DNA of 64,000 bases, taken from assembly GCA_029258795.1 (NCBI GenBank), contig JAPDKB010000007.1, positions 119,070-183,069 of the forward strand. The letters are read 5' to 3'. Origin of the DNA: an archaeon (GTDB lineage: Archaea > EX4484-52 > WAPT01). The notes below the pieces were generated by a model. The model searched no databases and was not told the origin of the DNA. It saw only the letters and a list, made by a program, of their open reading frames with translations. Every line of letters starts with the position of its first letter. Within the stretch, counting starts at the first letter, position 1. Shown here piece by piece: positions 56,872 to 64,000 of this stretch. The position numbers and the translations under genes were made by a program.

Positions 56872-57446
56872 CTTTCATCACCTCCTTCCATCGAAAGCAT
56901 AACATTTTCTCTTGCTTTTGCTACAATACCGTATTTTTTCAGGAGCGATTGAACGAATTCTCTCCTGTTTTTCTGCGGGAACGAGATTGCCTCTGCAGGA
57001 CAGTAAACTCCGCAGTTATCACAGCCCACCATGCAGTTGTAGGGATTTCTGACCTCCGATTTGTTCTTCCGGGCGTCGAATTCGAAAACACCTCTTCCAC
57101 ATATTGCAACGCACATACCGCAACCGGTGCACTTCTCTTCATCGATTATCGGATACCATTCCATCTCTTTCCTGTCGATTCCCCACCACTTCGAAAAATC
57201 GGCCTTTGACAAAATTTTCCTAACTTTAGGATCCGCGAGCCTGTAATAAACACTCCGCCCCTCTCTTCTTGATTTAACAATTCCCAGATTCTCGAGCTTT
57301 GCAAGCTGGATCGAAACGGTCGGCTGGCTCCTCTTCGTAAGCGGAACAATCTCGCACACGCACTTTTCTCCGTCGAGAAGAGATTCAACAATCTTTAATC
57401 TGGTTTCATCGCTCAACGCTTTGAAGATTCTCAGCATTTCTTTCAT
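56868..57446 (-). CDS. ArsR-type wHTH regulator fused to a dicluster 4Fe-4S ferredoxin domain
   Basis: LRIFKALSDETRLKIVESLLDGEKCVCEIV...; CTGCGMCVAICGRGVFEF and CMVGCDNCGVYCPAEAI. Confidence 0.9.
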   Translation of the reverse strand: MKEMLRIFKALSDETRLKIVESLLDGEKCVCEIVPLTKRSQPTVSIQLAKLENLGIVKSRREGRSVYYRLADPKVRKILSKADFSKWWGIDRKEMEWYPIIDEEKCTGCGMCVAICGRGVFEFDARKNKSEVRNPYNCMVGCDNCGVYCPAEAISFPQKNRREFVQSLLKKYGIVAKARENVMLSMEGGDER

Positions 57447-57531
57447 GTTGGACGTATTGATGAACATAAATATATAAAGTTTATGGCCCCGTGGAAACCC
57501 CGGAACTACCAGACAGAGAACATCTTGGAGT

Positions 57532-57621
57532 TCAAATTTTAGCAAAAACAGTTATGGAAGCACCTCGAAAATATGCGAAGCCCTGAGCACGGTGAACCGC
57601 GTATCCGCTGTTATGTGACAT
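57532..57621 (-). CDS. Possible 29-aa peptide immediately 3' of radical SAM gene
   Basis: MSHNSGYAVHRAQGFAYFRGASITVFAKI; 20 bp after the radical SAM stop. Confidence 0.2.
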   Translation of the reverse strand: MSHNSGYAVHRAQGFAYFRGASITVFAKI

Positions 57622-57640
57622 GACTTTCAACTTCTCGCTT

Positions 57641-59092
57641 CTAAATTCGTTGTTTTTTAACAAGAATACATCCGGGATCGGAAGCAAGGATATCTCCGGT
57701 GTAAGCATAAGCCCTTGCCCTGCAGCCACCGCAAACATATTTATACCGACATTCTCCGCAGCCGTTTTTGAGAAGTTCCCTGTTTCTCATCTTTTCCATA
57801 ATTTCCGAATTTTTCCACACGTTCTCAAATCCGTCCTCCAGCACGTTCCCGAGTTTGATGGGCATGAACACGCATGGCTGGATATCACCGTTATACTCGA
57901 TGGAACAGTAATTTCTTCCAGCCCCACATCCTCCGATAAAATCAGCGAGTGCCATGGCTCTTCCCTTCAGCTCCACGGCTGCAAAATGTGTTGGAGCTAT
58001 GCTTCCATCTTCACCCTCACTCACTCTTTCCAAGCTTATTCTTGCATAAGCGGGGCATGTGGAAAATACTTCCAGACCATTATCCTCCAGCAGTTTATCG
58101 TACAGGAAATTGAGAAGCTCCTCCCTCTGCTCTGGGGTTATATCCGTCTCTGCTATATCCCTGCCTCTTCTTGTCGGAACAAAATTAAACGCGATGAATC
58201 TGTGCACCCTCAGTTTTTGTGCCAGCTTGATCATTTCGGGTATGTTGTCGTAATTGTATTTTGTAACCGTGGTGGCGATGCCGGTGGTTATGCCCGCTTC
58301 CACACAGTGCCTGATACCCTCAACCGTTCTCTTCCATGCACCTTTAACGCCCCTGAACTCGTCATGAATCTCCGGGTTGGTGTGATCCAAACTTATCTCG
58401 ATGTAACCGACTCCTGCATCCTTCATCTTCTTCGCAAACTCCTTTGTTATCAGGGTTCCGTTTGATGCGACGCTCACATACATGCCCTTCCTGTGAATAT
58501 ACCTTGCGATTTCGAGAAAATCCTCCCTCACAGTAGGCTCTCCTCCGGAAAGGGCCACAGCGAGAACACCCGCCTCATCCAGCTGGTCCACCACTTCCTT
58601 TGCCTGCTCCGTGGTGAGCTCATCAGGAGCTGCCTTACCTGCATTGGCATAGCAGTGCTTGCATTTGAGGTTGCATCTGGTCGTGAAGTCCCAGACAACA
58701 AGAAATGGTGCCACCAGTTTTTGCGGTTTTGTTACGCCGTATTCCGCTATGCTCTTTAGAACAAGGCTCAGCCCTCTCCTCGGAACAGGGTCTTTGAAAT
58801 AATTCACAAAATCTTCTTTTCTGCCGCCGAAAACCCCGGCACCTTTGTCGATCGCTTTGCCGACCACGAAGGCGTTTATTCTTTCTCCGATCCCTCTCGG
58901 ACTTCTTATGCCGCAGTAGATCTCCAGAGCGCTGTCAAGCCGGCCTTTGCTTGTGAAATGTCTGAGCAAACACCGAGAGACGGGATTTTCAAATATTCTT
59001 TTCAGCGAGATGATCGCATCCGAAGTCCTGTTTTTCTCCTTTTCTTTTTTCATTGACCCTTCGCCCGAGATTTTTGTGAATCGATACATCAA
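57641..59092 (-). CDS. Radical SAM/SPASM protein
   Basis: FTTRCNLKCKHCYANAG, SGGEPTVREDF; SPASM cysteines CGAGRNYCSIEYNGDIQPCVFMP...NGCGECRYKYVCGGCRARAYAYTGDILASDPGC. Confidence 0.93.
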   Translation of the reverse strand: MMYRFTKISGEGSMKKEKEKNRTSDAIISLKRIFENPVSRCLLRHFTSKGRLDSALEIYCGIRSPRGIGERINAFVVGKAIDKGAGVFGGRKEDFVNYFKDPVPRRGLSLVLKSIAEYGVTKPQKLVAPFLVVWDFTTRCNLKCKHCYANAGKAAPDELTTEQAKEVVDQLDEAGVLAVALSGGEPTVREDFLEIARYIHRKGMYVSVASNGTLITKEFAKKMKDAGVGYIEISLDHTNPEIHDEFRGVKGAWKRTVEGIRHCVEAGITTGIATTVTKYNYDNIPEMIKLAQKLRVHRFIAFNFVPTRRGRDIAETDITPEQREELLNFLYDKLLEDNGLEVFSTCPAYARISLERVSEGEDGSIAPTHFAAVELKGRAMALADFIGGCGAGRNYCSIEYNGDIQPCVFMPIKLGNVLEDGFENVWKNSEIMEKMRNRELLKNGCGECRYKYVCGGCRARAYAYTGDILASDPGCILVKKQRI

Positions 59093-59365
59093 TCTGCTAT
59101 TTATTTATACCCATCAATAAAATTTTAAAAATCTTTTAGACCGTGACGCGAAATGACAAATAACTTTCTGTGTTCTAAACTCACAACAATTAATAGGGAG
59201 AATCGATAAAAAACGCGCCATAACCCTTAATCCCTGATGTTTGTGTGGTGCAAGCCCTTAATGCTCACCATCCAGCGGATTCAACGGCGAGTCAAACCTT
59301 TTTAAACCTTCCAAACCAAATCCATTTTTAGGCCAAGGGATGATTTCATCAGCCTTGGCTGAAGG

Positions 59366-59980
59366 ATGATGCATGATGGGCGGAATGACCTTGGCTTTTC
59401 AATCTTAATCGCATCTTGTTCTGATGGGGTGAATGGATTGAGCAGGAGAAGACCGAGAAAAAAGCGCGGGAGATTAAACAGCGTTATTGAAAGTTTTGCT
59501 TTGCTTGTGTTGCTCGTTGCTGCCATGGCCTATCTGGAGGAAGTGGTGCTCATCACAACTCTCATTTTTCTGGCGGCAATCTCGCGAGCATATCTGCGAT
59601 TCCTGCCATTGCCCGTGGGCTTTGATCTCGTGCTTCTTGCAGCTTATGTTACCTATCTCAAATTTGGCGCGCTTGCAGGAATGGTGCTTGGGTGTGTGGC
59701 TCTGGGGCTAAGCATAGTGGTGGCTGGCGAGCAAATGGAGCGCAGAATTCCGAGCTTCATTGCGCTCATTCTTGCACTGGCGGTGCTACACGCGATGCAC
59801 TACGAGAGCACGACAGGGATAGCGGGAGCGTTCTTTGCCTTCATTTTCAACTGCTTTGCCATGCCCACCTATCTTTTCCTTGGCGCGAGAAAGGAGAATG
59901 TGCTGGTCTTTGCAGTCACCCACATCCTGCTGAACTACTTCATCTTTTCAGCTTTTCTCCCCTTCTTTCTCAAATTCTAA
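59366..59980 (+). CDS. Polytopic membrane protein, paralog of the 10704-11453 product
   Basis: LITTLIFLAAISRAYLRFLPLPVGFDLVLLAAYVTYLKFGALAGMVLG; start uncertain. Confidence 0.65.
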   Translation: MMHDGRNDLGFSILIASCSDGVNGLSRRRPRKKRGRLNSVIESFALLVLLVAAMAYLEEVVLITTLIFLAAISRAYLRFLPLPVGFDLVLLAAYVTYLKFGALAGMVLGCVALGLSIVVAGEQMERRIPSFIALILALAVLHAMHYESTTGIAGAFFAFIFNCFAMPTYLFLGARKENVLVFAVTHILLNYFIFSAFLPFFLKF

Positions 59981-60604
59981 CCAGATGTTGTCGTTGCTCT
60001 CCCAGACTCTGAAGTTTGTGATGCCTGCCTTTTCTGCAAGCTGCTCAAGCTCTTGCCTGTCGAAGATGTGGTAGTAGAGATCGCGCTTCTTCCCCCATGT
60101 AATGACAGCATCCTTAACCTCAGCAGGTAATTTCGCAAGCTTTCTCGCGCTCCTGCTCCAGACGGAAAGCAGGGCTTTGCCTCCCTGCTTCAGCACTCTC
60201 ATGAGCTCGAGAAGCAGCTTGACTCTGCTCTCTTCATCCGGAATGTGGTGAAGCACAGCAATACATATCGCAACATCGAACGTGTGGCTTCTGAATGGCA
60301 TCATGCGTGCGTCAGCAATCAGAAAATTGCAGGCACGCAAAGGTTCTTTAGTTTTTGCAAGTTTTATCAGATTTCTTGCAATATCAAAGCCGATACAGCA
60401 CGATCCAAGCTCTGCCGCTATTTTCATGTGCCTGCCATTCCCGCAGCCCGCATCCAGAAATTTTGTGCCACTTCTGACGTTCTTCCTTATGAAATCCTCC
60501 ACCTCCTGCCAGCACTTCTGCCTTGTTCTGTCGAAATCAGAAGCTATGGTGTCGTAAGCTTCCCTTACGTGAATTCTGAAGATTCTTTCCGCGCTTTTCT
60601 GCAT
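59948..60604 (-). CDS. Trm9/Alkbh8-like SAM-dependent methyltransferase
   Basis: REAYDTIASDFDRTRQKCWQEVEDFI, FLDAGCGNGRHMKIA, CIAVLHHIPDEESRVKLLLELMRVLKQGGKALLSVW. Confidence 0.82.
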   Translation of the reverse strand: MQKSAERIFRIHVREAYDTIASDFDRTRQKCWQEVEDFIRKNVRSGTKFLDAGCGNGRHMKIAAELGSCCIGFDIARNLIKLAKTKEPLRACNFLIADARMMPFRSHTFDVAICIAVLHHIPDEESRVKLLLELMRVLKQGGKALLSVWSRSARKLAKLPAEVKDAVITWGKKRDLYYHIFDRQELEQLAEKAGITNFRVWESNDNIWLEFEKEGEKS

Positions 60605-60658
60605 GCATTTAAATTTTTGCTCTTCAAATTAAAAGCTTAGCATGTGCAGGGTGAGCTC

Positions 60659-61129
60659 ATGGAAGAGGGGGAATGCGAGCTTTGCGGGAGATTTGGCAAG
60701 CTTGTTGAGATTGAGATCGAGGGAAGCACGCTTCTTGTTTGCGAGAGATGCGCTGCTTTTGGTGAAAAACCGAAGCAAACTGGTTTGAAGTCAGCTCAAA
60801 AACCTGCTGTTTCTGAGCGGGAGATTGTGGAGGAAGTTGTTGAGAACTATGGCGAAAGGATCAGAAAGGCGAGAGAAGCAAAGGGTATGACTCAGGAAGA
60901 GCTGGCTGCAAAATTACAGATAAGGGCCAGCTTGCTTGCGAAGATAGAAAGGGAGGAGATGATGCCGGAGATCCCGCTGGCAAGAAAGCTTGAAAGAGCG
61001 CTGGGAATCAAACTGGTGGAACGTGTTGGTGAAGGTGGTGTGGAAGGTGAAGCTGAAAGTAAGGACAAAAACAGCTACTCCATGACACTCGGAGATCTCA
61101 TAAAACTCAAGAAAATGGACAGGGAATGA
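60659..61129 (+). CDS. Archaeal multiprotein bridging factor aMBF1 (Zn ribbon + Cro/C1 HTH)
   Basis: CELCGRFGKLVEIEIEGSTLLVCERCA; YGERIRKAREAKGMTQEELAAKLQIRASLLAKIEREEMMPEIPLARKLERALGIKLVE. Confidence 0.95.
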   Translation: MEEGECELCGRFGKLVEIEIEGSTLLVCERCAAFGEKPKQTGLKSAQKPAVSEREIVEEVVENYGERIRKAREAKGMTQEELAAKLQIRASLLAKIEREEMMPEIPLARKLERALGIKLVERVGEGGVEGEAESKDKNSYSMTLGDLIKLKKMDRE

Positions 61130-61141
61130 AAAATTACATGG

Positions 61142-61435
61142 TCACTCCAGCTCAATTCTTATGCCTCTGTACTTTCTGGCCACGAAGTTGTAGATGAGAG
61201 CAACGATGTAAGCAACAACAAACCCTATGGAGAAGTAAAGCAGAGGTAAAGTAATCACAACCATGCTTCTTCCGAAAAGCTGGGCGGTCTTGCTGACATA
61301 AGGCACAATATAAAGTATTCCTTCAATTCCGGCGAGGAGCATGAGCGATGCAAGGAATGCCAGAATTCCGAGCACTATTCCTGTCACAATTGCAAGGCTG
61401 AAAGCATCTACCTTCTTTATTTCCTTGTACCGCAT
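61142..61435 (-). CDS. Small membrane protein (DUF3566-like)
   Basis: KKVDAFSLAIVTGIVLGILAFLASLML... IALIYNFVARKYRGIRIELE pattern. Confidence 0.55.
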   Translation of the reverse strand: MRYKEIKKVDAFSLAIVTGIVLGILAFLASLMLLAGIEGILYIVPYVSKTAQLFGRSMVVITLPLLYFSIGFVVAYIVALIYNFVARKYRGIRIELE

Positions 61436-61517
61436 CGATTTTAAGTTGTGTGGGAAAGAATAAATATCTTTGTTTTTGGATTAAACTCCGTGAAAGGTAC
61501 AAAACGGTGAAAACTCG

Positions 61518-61991
61518 ATGACCTCCATAAAATTCGGCGTCAAAGGTGTGGTTTTCGATGTGGTGGATGGTAAGGTAGTTTATCTTCTCCTTCATCGCAT
61601 CCTCAACTGGGAGGGGTGGGAGTTTCCGAAAGGCGGGATGGAAGAAGGAGAGGATGTTTTACAAGCTTTAGTGCGGGAGATTGAGGAGGAGACGGGTCTG
61701 GAGGACGTGAAAGTTATCACAGAGCTCCATCCGGTTGAGTGGAAGACCGAGGATGGTAGGATTTACCGTTACAGACAGTTTCTTGTCAGAGCCGACTCTA
61801 GCCAGAGAATCAAACTGCAGGAAGAGCCCGTCAGAGAGCACGATGATTACAGGTGGACAAGTTATGAAAATGCTCAGAAACTGCTCACATGGGAGAACGA
61901 CAGAGAAACTTTAAAGGTTGCACACCAACTTATCATGGAAATGCTTAAGAAGGGTGAGCTTGAAAATGAGCAGAAGAAAGGAGGAAAGTGA
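61518..61991 (+). CDS. NUDIX hydrolase
   Basis: GWEFPKGGMEEGEDVLQALVREIEEETGLED. Confidence 0.92.
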   Translation: MTSIKFGVKGVVFDVVDGKVVYLLLHRILNWEGWEFPKGGMEEGEDVLQALVREIEEETGLEDVKVITELHPVEWKTEDGRIYRYRQFLVRADSSQRIKLQEEPVREHDDYRWTSYENAQKLLTWENDRETLKVAHQLIMEMLKKGELENEQKKGGK

Positions 61992-63606
61992 AGCTCTTTT
62001 CTGGGCTGACGCGATAGCGAGAGAGATAGTTACGAGAAAAAAGTACAGGTATGTGGATAAGGAGATAGAATTACCCAAAAAGCTGGTGGTGAAGACATCA
62101 GCATCCATTTCGGGAGTGCTGCACATAGGCAGGCTCAGCGATACCGTGAGGGGAGAGGCGGTTGTCCGCGCTTTAAGGGATGCTGGCTACGATGCTGAAT
62201 TGATATGGGTCGCCGAAGACATGGATCCGCTGCGCAAGATTCCGGAAGGTGTGCCGAAAGAGTATGAGGAGTATATAGGCATGCCGGTAAGTGATATTCC
62301 TGATCCTTGGGGGTGTCATGATAGCTACGCGGAGCACCACAAGCTCAACTATTTTGAAACGCTGGACGAGTTTGTTGGGGTGGAGATGCCGAAATATTCC
62401 ATGAGGGAGGAGTACAGAAAGGGTAACTTCAATCCCTTCATAAAGATGCTGATGGAGAAAGTGGAGCTTGTCAAAGAAATTCAAAACAAGTACCGCACCA
62501 ATCCTTTGCCTGCTGGCTGGAGTCCTTGGGTACCCATCTGTGAGAACTGCGGCAAGATAATAACTCCTCGCGTTATAGGAATTGAGGATGGTAAGGTGCA
62601 TTACATTTGTCAGGACTACAGCTTTGAGAAGTACACTGCCAAAGGGTGTGGGTATGAAGGCTATGCTGATCCCATGAGCGGGAACGGAAAGCTGATGTGG
62701 AAGAGCGAGTGGGCAGCTCAGTGGGCAAGATGGAAGGTTGTTGCAGAGGGAGCCGGTAAGGAATATCAGGTGCCATCCAGCGCTTTCTGGGTGAATGCTG
62801 AGATAGTGGAGAGAGTGCTTGACTTTCCCTCTCCTGTGCCCATATTCTACGAGCACATCATGATAGATGGACAGAAGATGTCCGCCTCTCTCGGCAACGT
62901 TATCTATCCGCGGGACTGGCTGGAGGTTGCGAGGCCTGAAGTGTTGCGATACTTCTACTGCAAGAAGCTTATGAAGACCAGAAGCTTCTCGTGGCGTTTG
63001 CTCCCTAACCTGTATGATGAGTTCGACTGGGTTGCGAGAATCTATCACAACATGGAGAAGGTGGATAATGAAAGGGAGGAAAAACACTTGAAAAGGCTTT
63101 ACGAGATGTCGATGGTAAGAGATGTTCTCCCTGTTGTGCCATTATCTTACAGTCACGCAGCTATGATAGCTCAGCTATTCAGAAACGAGAATGATGTTAT
63201 CAGAGCATTGCAGAGAACAGGACATTATGATGAAAGCATGAAAGATCTCATTCTAGAAAGGGTAAAGCACGCAGGAAGGTGGGTGAGGAAGTACGCCCCT
63301 CCCGAATACAGGTTTGAGGTGCAGGAGAGGGTTAAGGATGAAATCAAAGCCATGCTTGAAGGGAAGGAAAGGGATGCGATGGTTGAGCTTGCCGAGCTTC
63401 TGAAGAGCGGAAAAAGCTGGAACGAAGAGGAGCTCAAAAACACGTTTGCCGAGATCATGGAGAAGCACGGGCTTGATGCGAAGAGATTCTTCAGAGCGTT
63501 TTATCTATGCGTGCTCGGAAAGGAAAGAGGGCCGAGGGCCACGACTTTGATCATGAGCTTAACGCCCAAAAAAGTCGCTTCCATTCTTTCGAGCTTGAAG
63601 GAATAA
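61966..63606 (+). CDS. lysS: Class I lysyl-tRNA synthetase
   Basis: VVKTSASISGVLHIGRLSDTVRGEAVVRAL, DGQKMSASLGNVIYP; overlaps NUDIX gene end. Confidence 0.95.
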   Translation: MSRRKEESEALFWADAIAREIVTRKKYRYVDKEIELPKKLVVKTSASISGVLHIGRLSDTVRGEAVVRALRDAGYDAELIWVAEDMDPLRKIPEGVPKEYEEYIGMPVSDIPDPWGCHDSYAEHHKLNYFETLDEFVGVEMPKYSMREEYRKGNFNPFIKMLMEKVELVKEIQNKYRTNPLPAGWSPWVPICENCGKIITPRVIGIEDGKVHYICQDYSFEKYTAKGCGYEGYADPMSGNGKLMWKSEWAAQWARWKVVAEGAGKEYQVPSSAFWVNAEIVERVLDFPSPVPIFYEHIMIDGQKMSASLGNVIYPRDWLEVARPEVLRYFYCKKLMKTRSFSWRLLPNLYDEFDWVARIYHNMEKVDNEREEKHLKRLYEMSMVRDVLPVVPLSYSHAAMIAQLFRNENDVIRALQRTGHYDESMKDLILERVKHAGRWVRKYAPPEYRFEVQERVKDEIKAMLEGKERDAMVELAELLKSGKSWNEEELKNTFAEIMEKHGLDAKRFFRAFYLCVLGKERGPRATTLIMSLTPKKVASILSSLKE

Positions 63607-63641
63607 AACATAGTTGTTAAAAATGGGAGATATAGAGTCAA

Positions 63642-64000
63642 TCACTTTTCTTCTTTCTTTGCTTCTTCCTTCTTCCGCTTTTCAACCCTCTTCTTTCCAA
63701 CCTGTTTTATGACGCGCACCATTTTGATTAGCTCTTCCTCTGGTTCTTTCGACTTCTCGACCAGCGTACCCGTAACTATTATGTCTGCTCCTGCCTTCAC
63801 GAGTTTTGTCGCCTCCTTGGGCTTCTTAACTCCTCCACCCACAATGATGGGCACGGACACAACTTTTCTGACCCTTTCAACCATCTTCGGCTCAACTGGC
63901 TCCTCAGCTCCAGAGCCAGCTTCAAGATAAACGAACCTCATACCCAGATACTGGCCTGCGAGAGCATAAGCCGCGGCTATATCCGGCTTTTTGCGCGGGA
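63642..64000 (-). CDS. Geranylgeranylglyceryl phosphate synthase (partial, runs off the window)
   Basis: [66 protein letters not shown]. Confidence 0.92.
   Translation of the reverse strand, partial: PRKKPDIAAAYALAGQYLGMRFVYLEAGSGAEEPVEPKMVERVRKVVSVPIIVGGGVKKPKEATKLVKAGADIIVTGTLVEKSKEPEEELIKMVRVIKQVGKKRVEKRKKEEAKKEEK

Noticed and set aside
59334-59395. Possible C/D box sRNA (ATGATT...CTGA...ATGATG) near the start of the 59366 ORF
   Set aside because: The C box is imperfect and no terminal D box (CTGA) follows; overlaps the CCAAGG/CCTTGG hairpin and coding start.
1-64000. Search for tRNA/rRNA genes and CRISPR arrays
   Set aside because: No T-loop-like GGTTCRAATCC in a cloverleaf context, no rRNA-like stretch and no regularly spaced repeats were seen by eye; a tRNAscan/Infernal run would be needed to be sure.

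Overview
The window is 64 kb of a densely coded archaeal chromosome. Reverse gyrase, an archaeal histone, PAN, class I LysRS, aRF1, aIF5B, aMBF1, Taw1, Trm56 and GGGP synthase point to a (hyper)thermophilic archaeon; I do not assign a lineage. The largest signal is at ~43.6-54.1 kb. Two divergent transcription units there appear to encode every step of the archaeal phosphomevalonate-dehydratase mevalonate pathway from acetyl-CoA to IPP: thiolase, HMGS plus DUF35 bridge, a class II HMGR, mevalonate kinase, both PMDh subunits, UbiD-type AMPD, UbiX and IPK. Two small accessory proteins (an LpdD-like protein and an unidentified/MazG-like protein) are embedded in it, and a pair of matching palindromes sits in the shared divergent promoter. 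Other sequence-level findings: (i) an AbiEi/AbiEii toxin-antitoxin module inserted at the 3' end of taw1, with the displaced original C-terminal coding tail ([17 protein letters not shown]) still readable downstream; (ii) a nucleotidyltransferase gene split by a perfect 13-bp tandem duplication; (iii) two tail-fiber/adhesin-like secreted proteins ~33 kb apart sharing an N-terminal motif, one bracketed by IS ends; (iv) perfect inverted-repeat operators at both TA-like modules; (v) several ORF-free structured segments; (vi) an ArsR-ferredoxin fusion in a TauE/radical-SAM operon. No tRNA, rRNA or CRISPR array was recognised. All calls come from reading the sequence and supplied translations; no database search was run.
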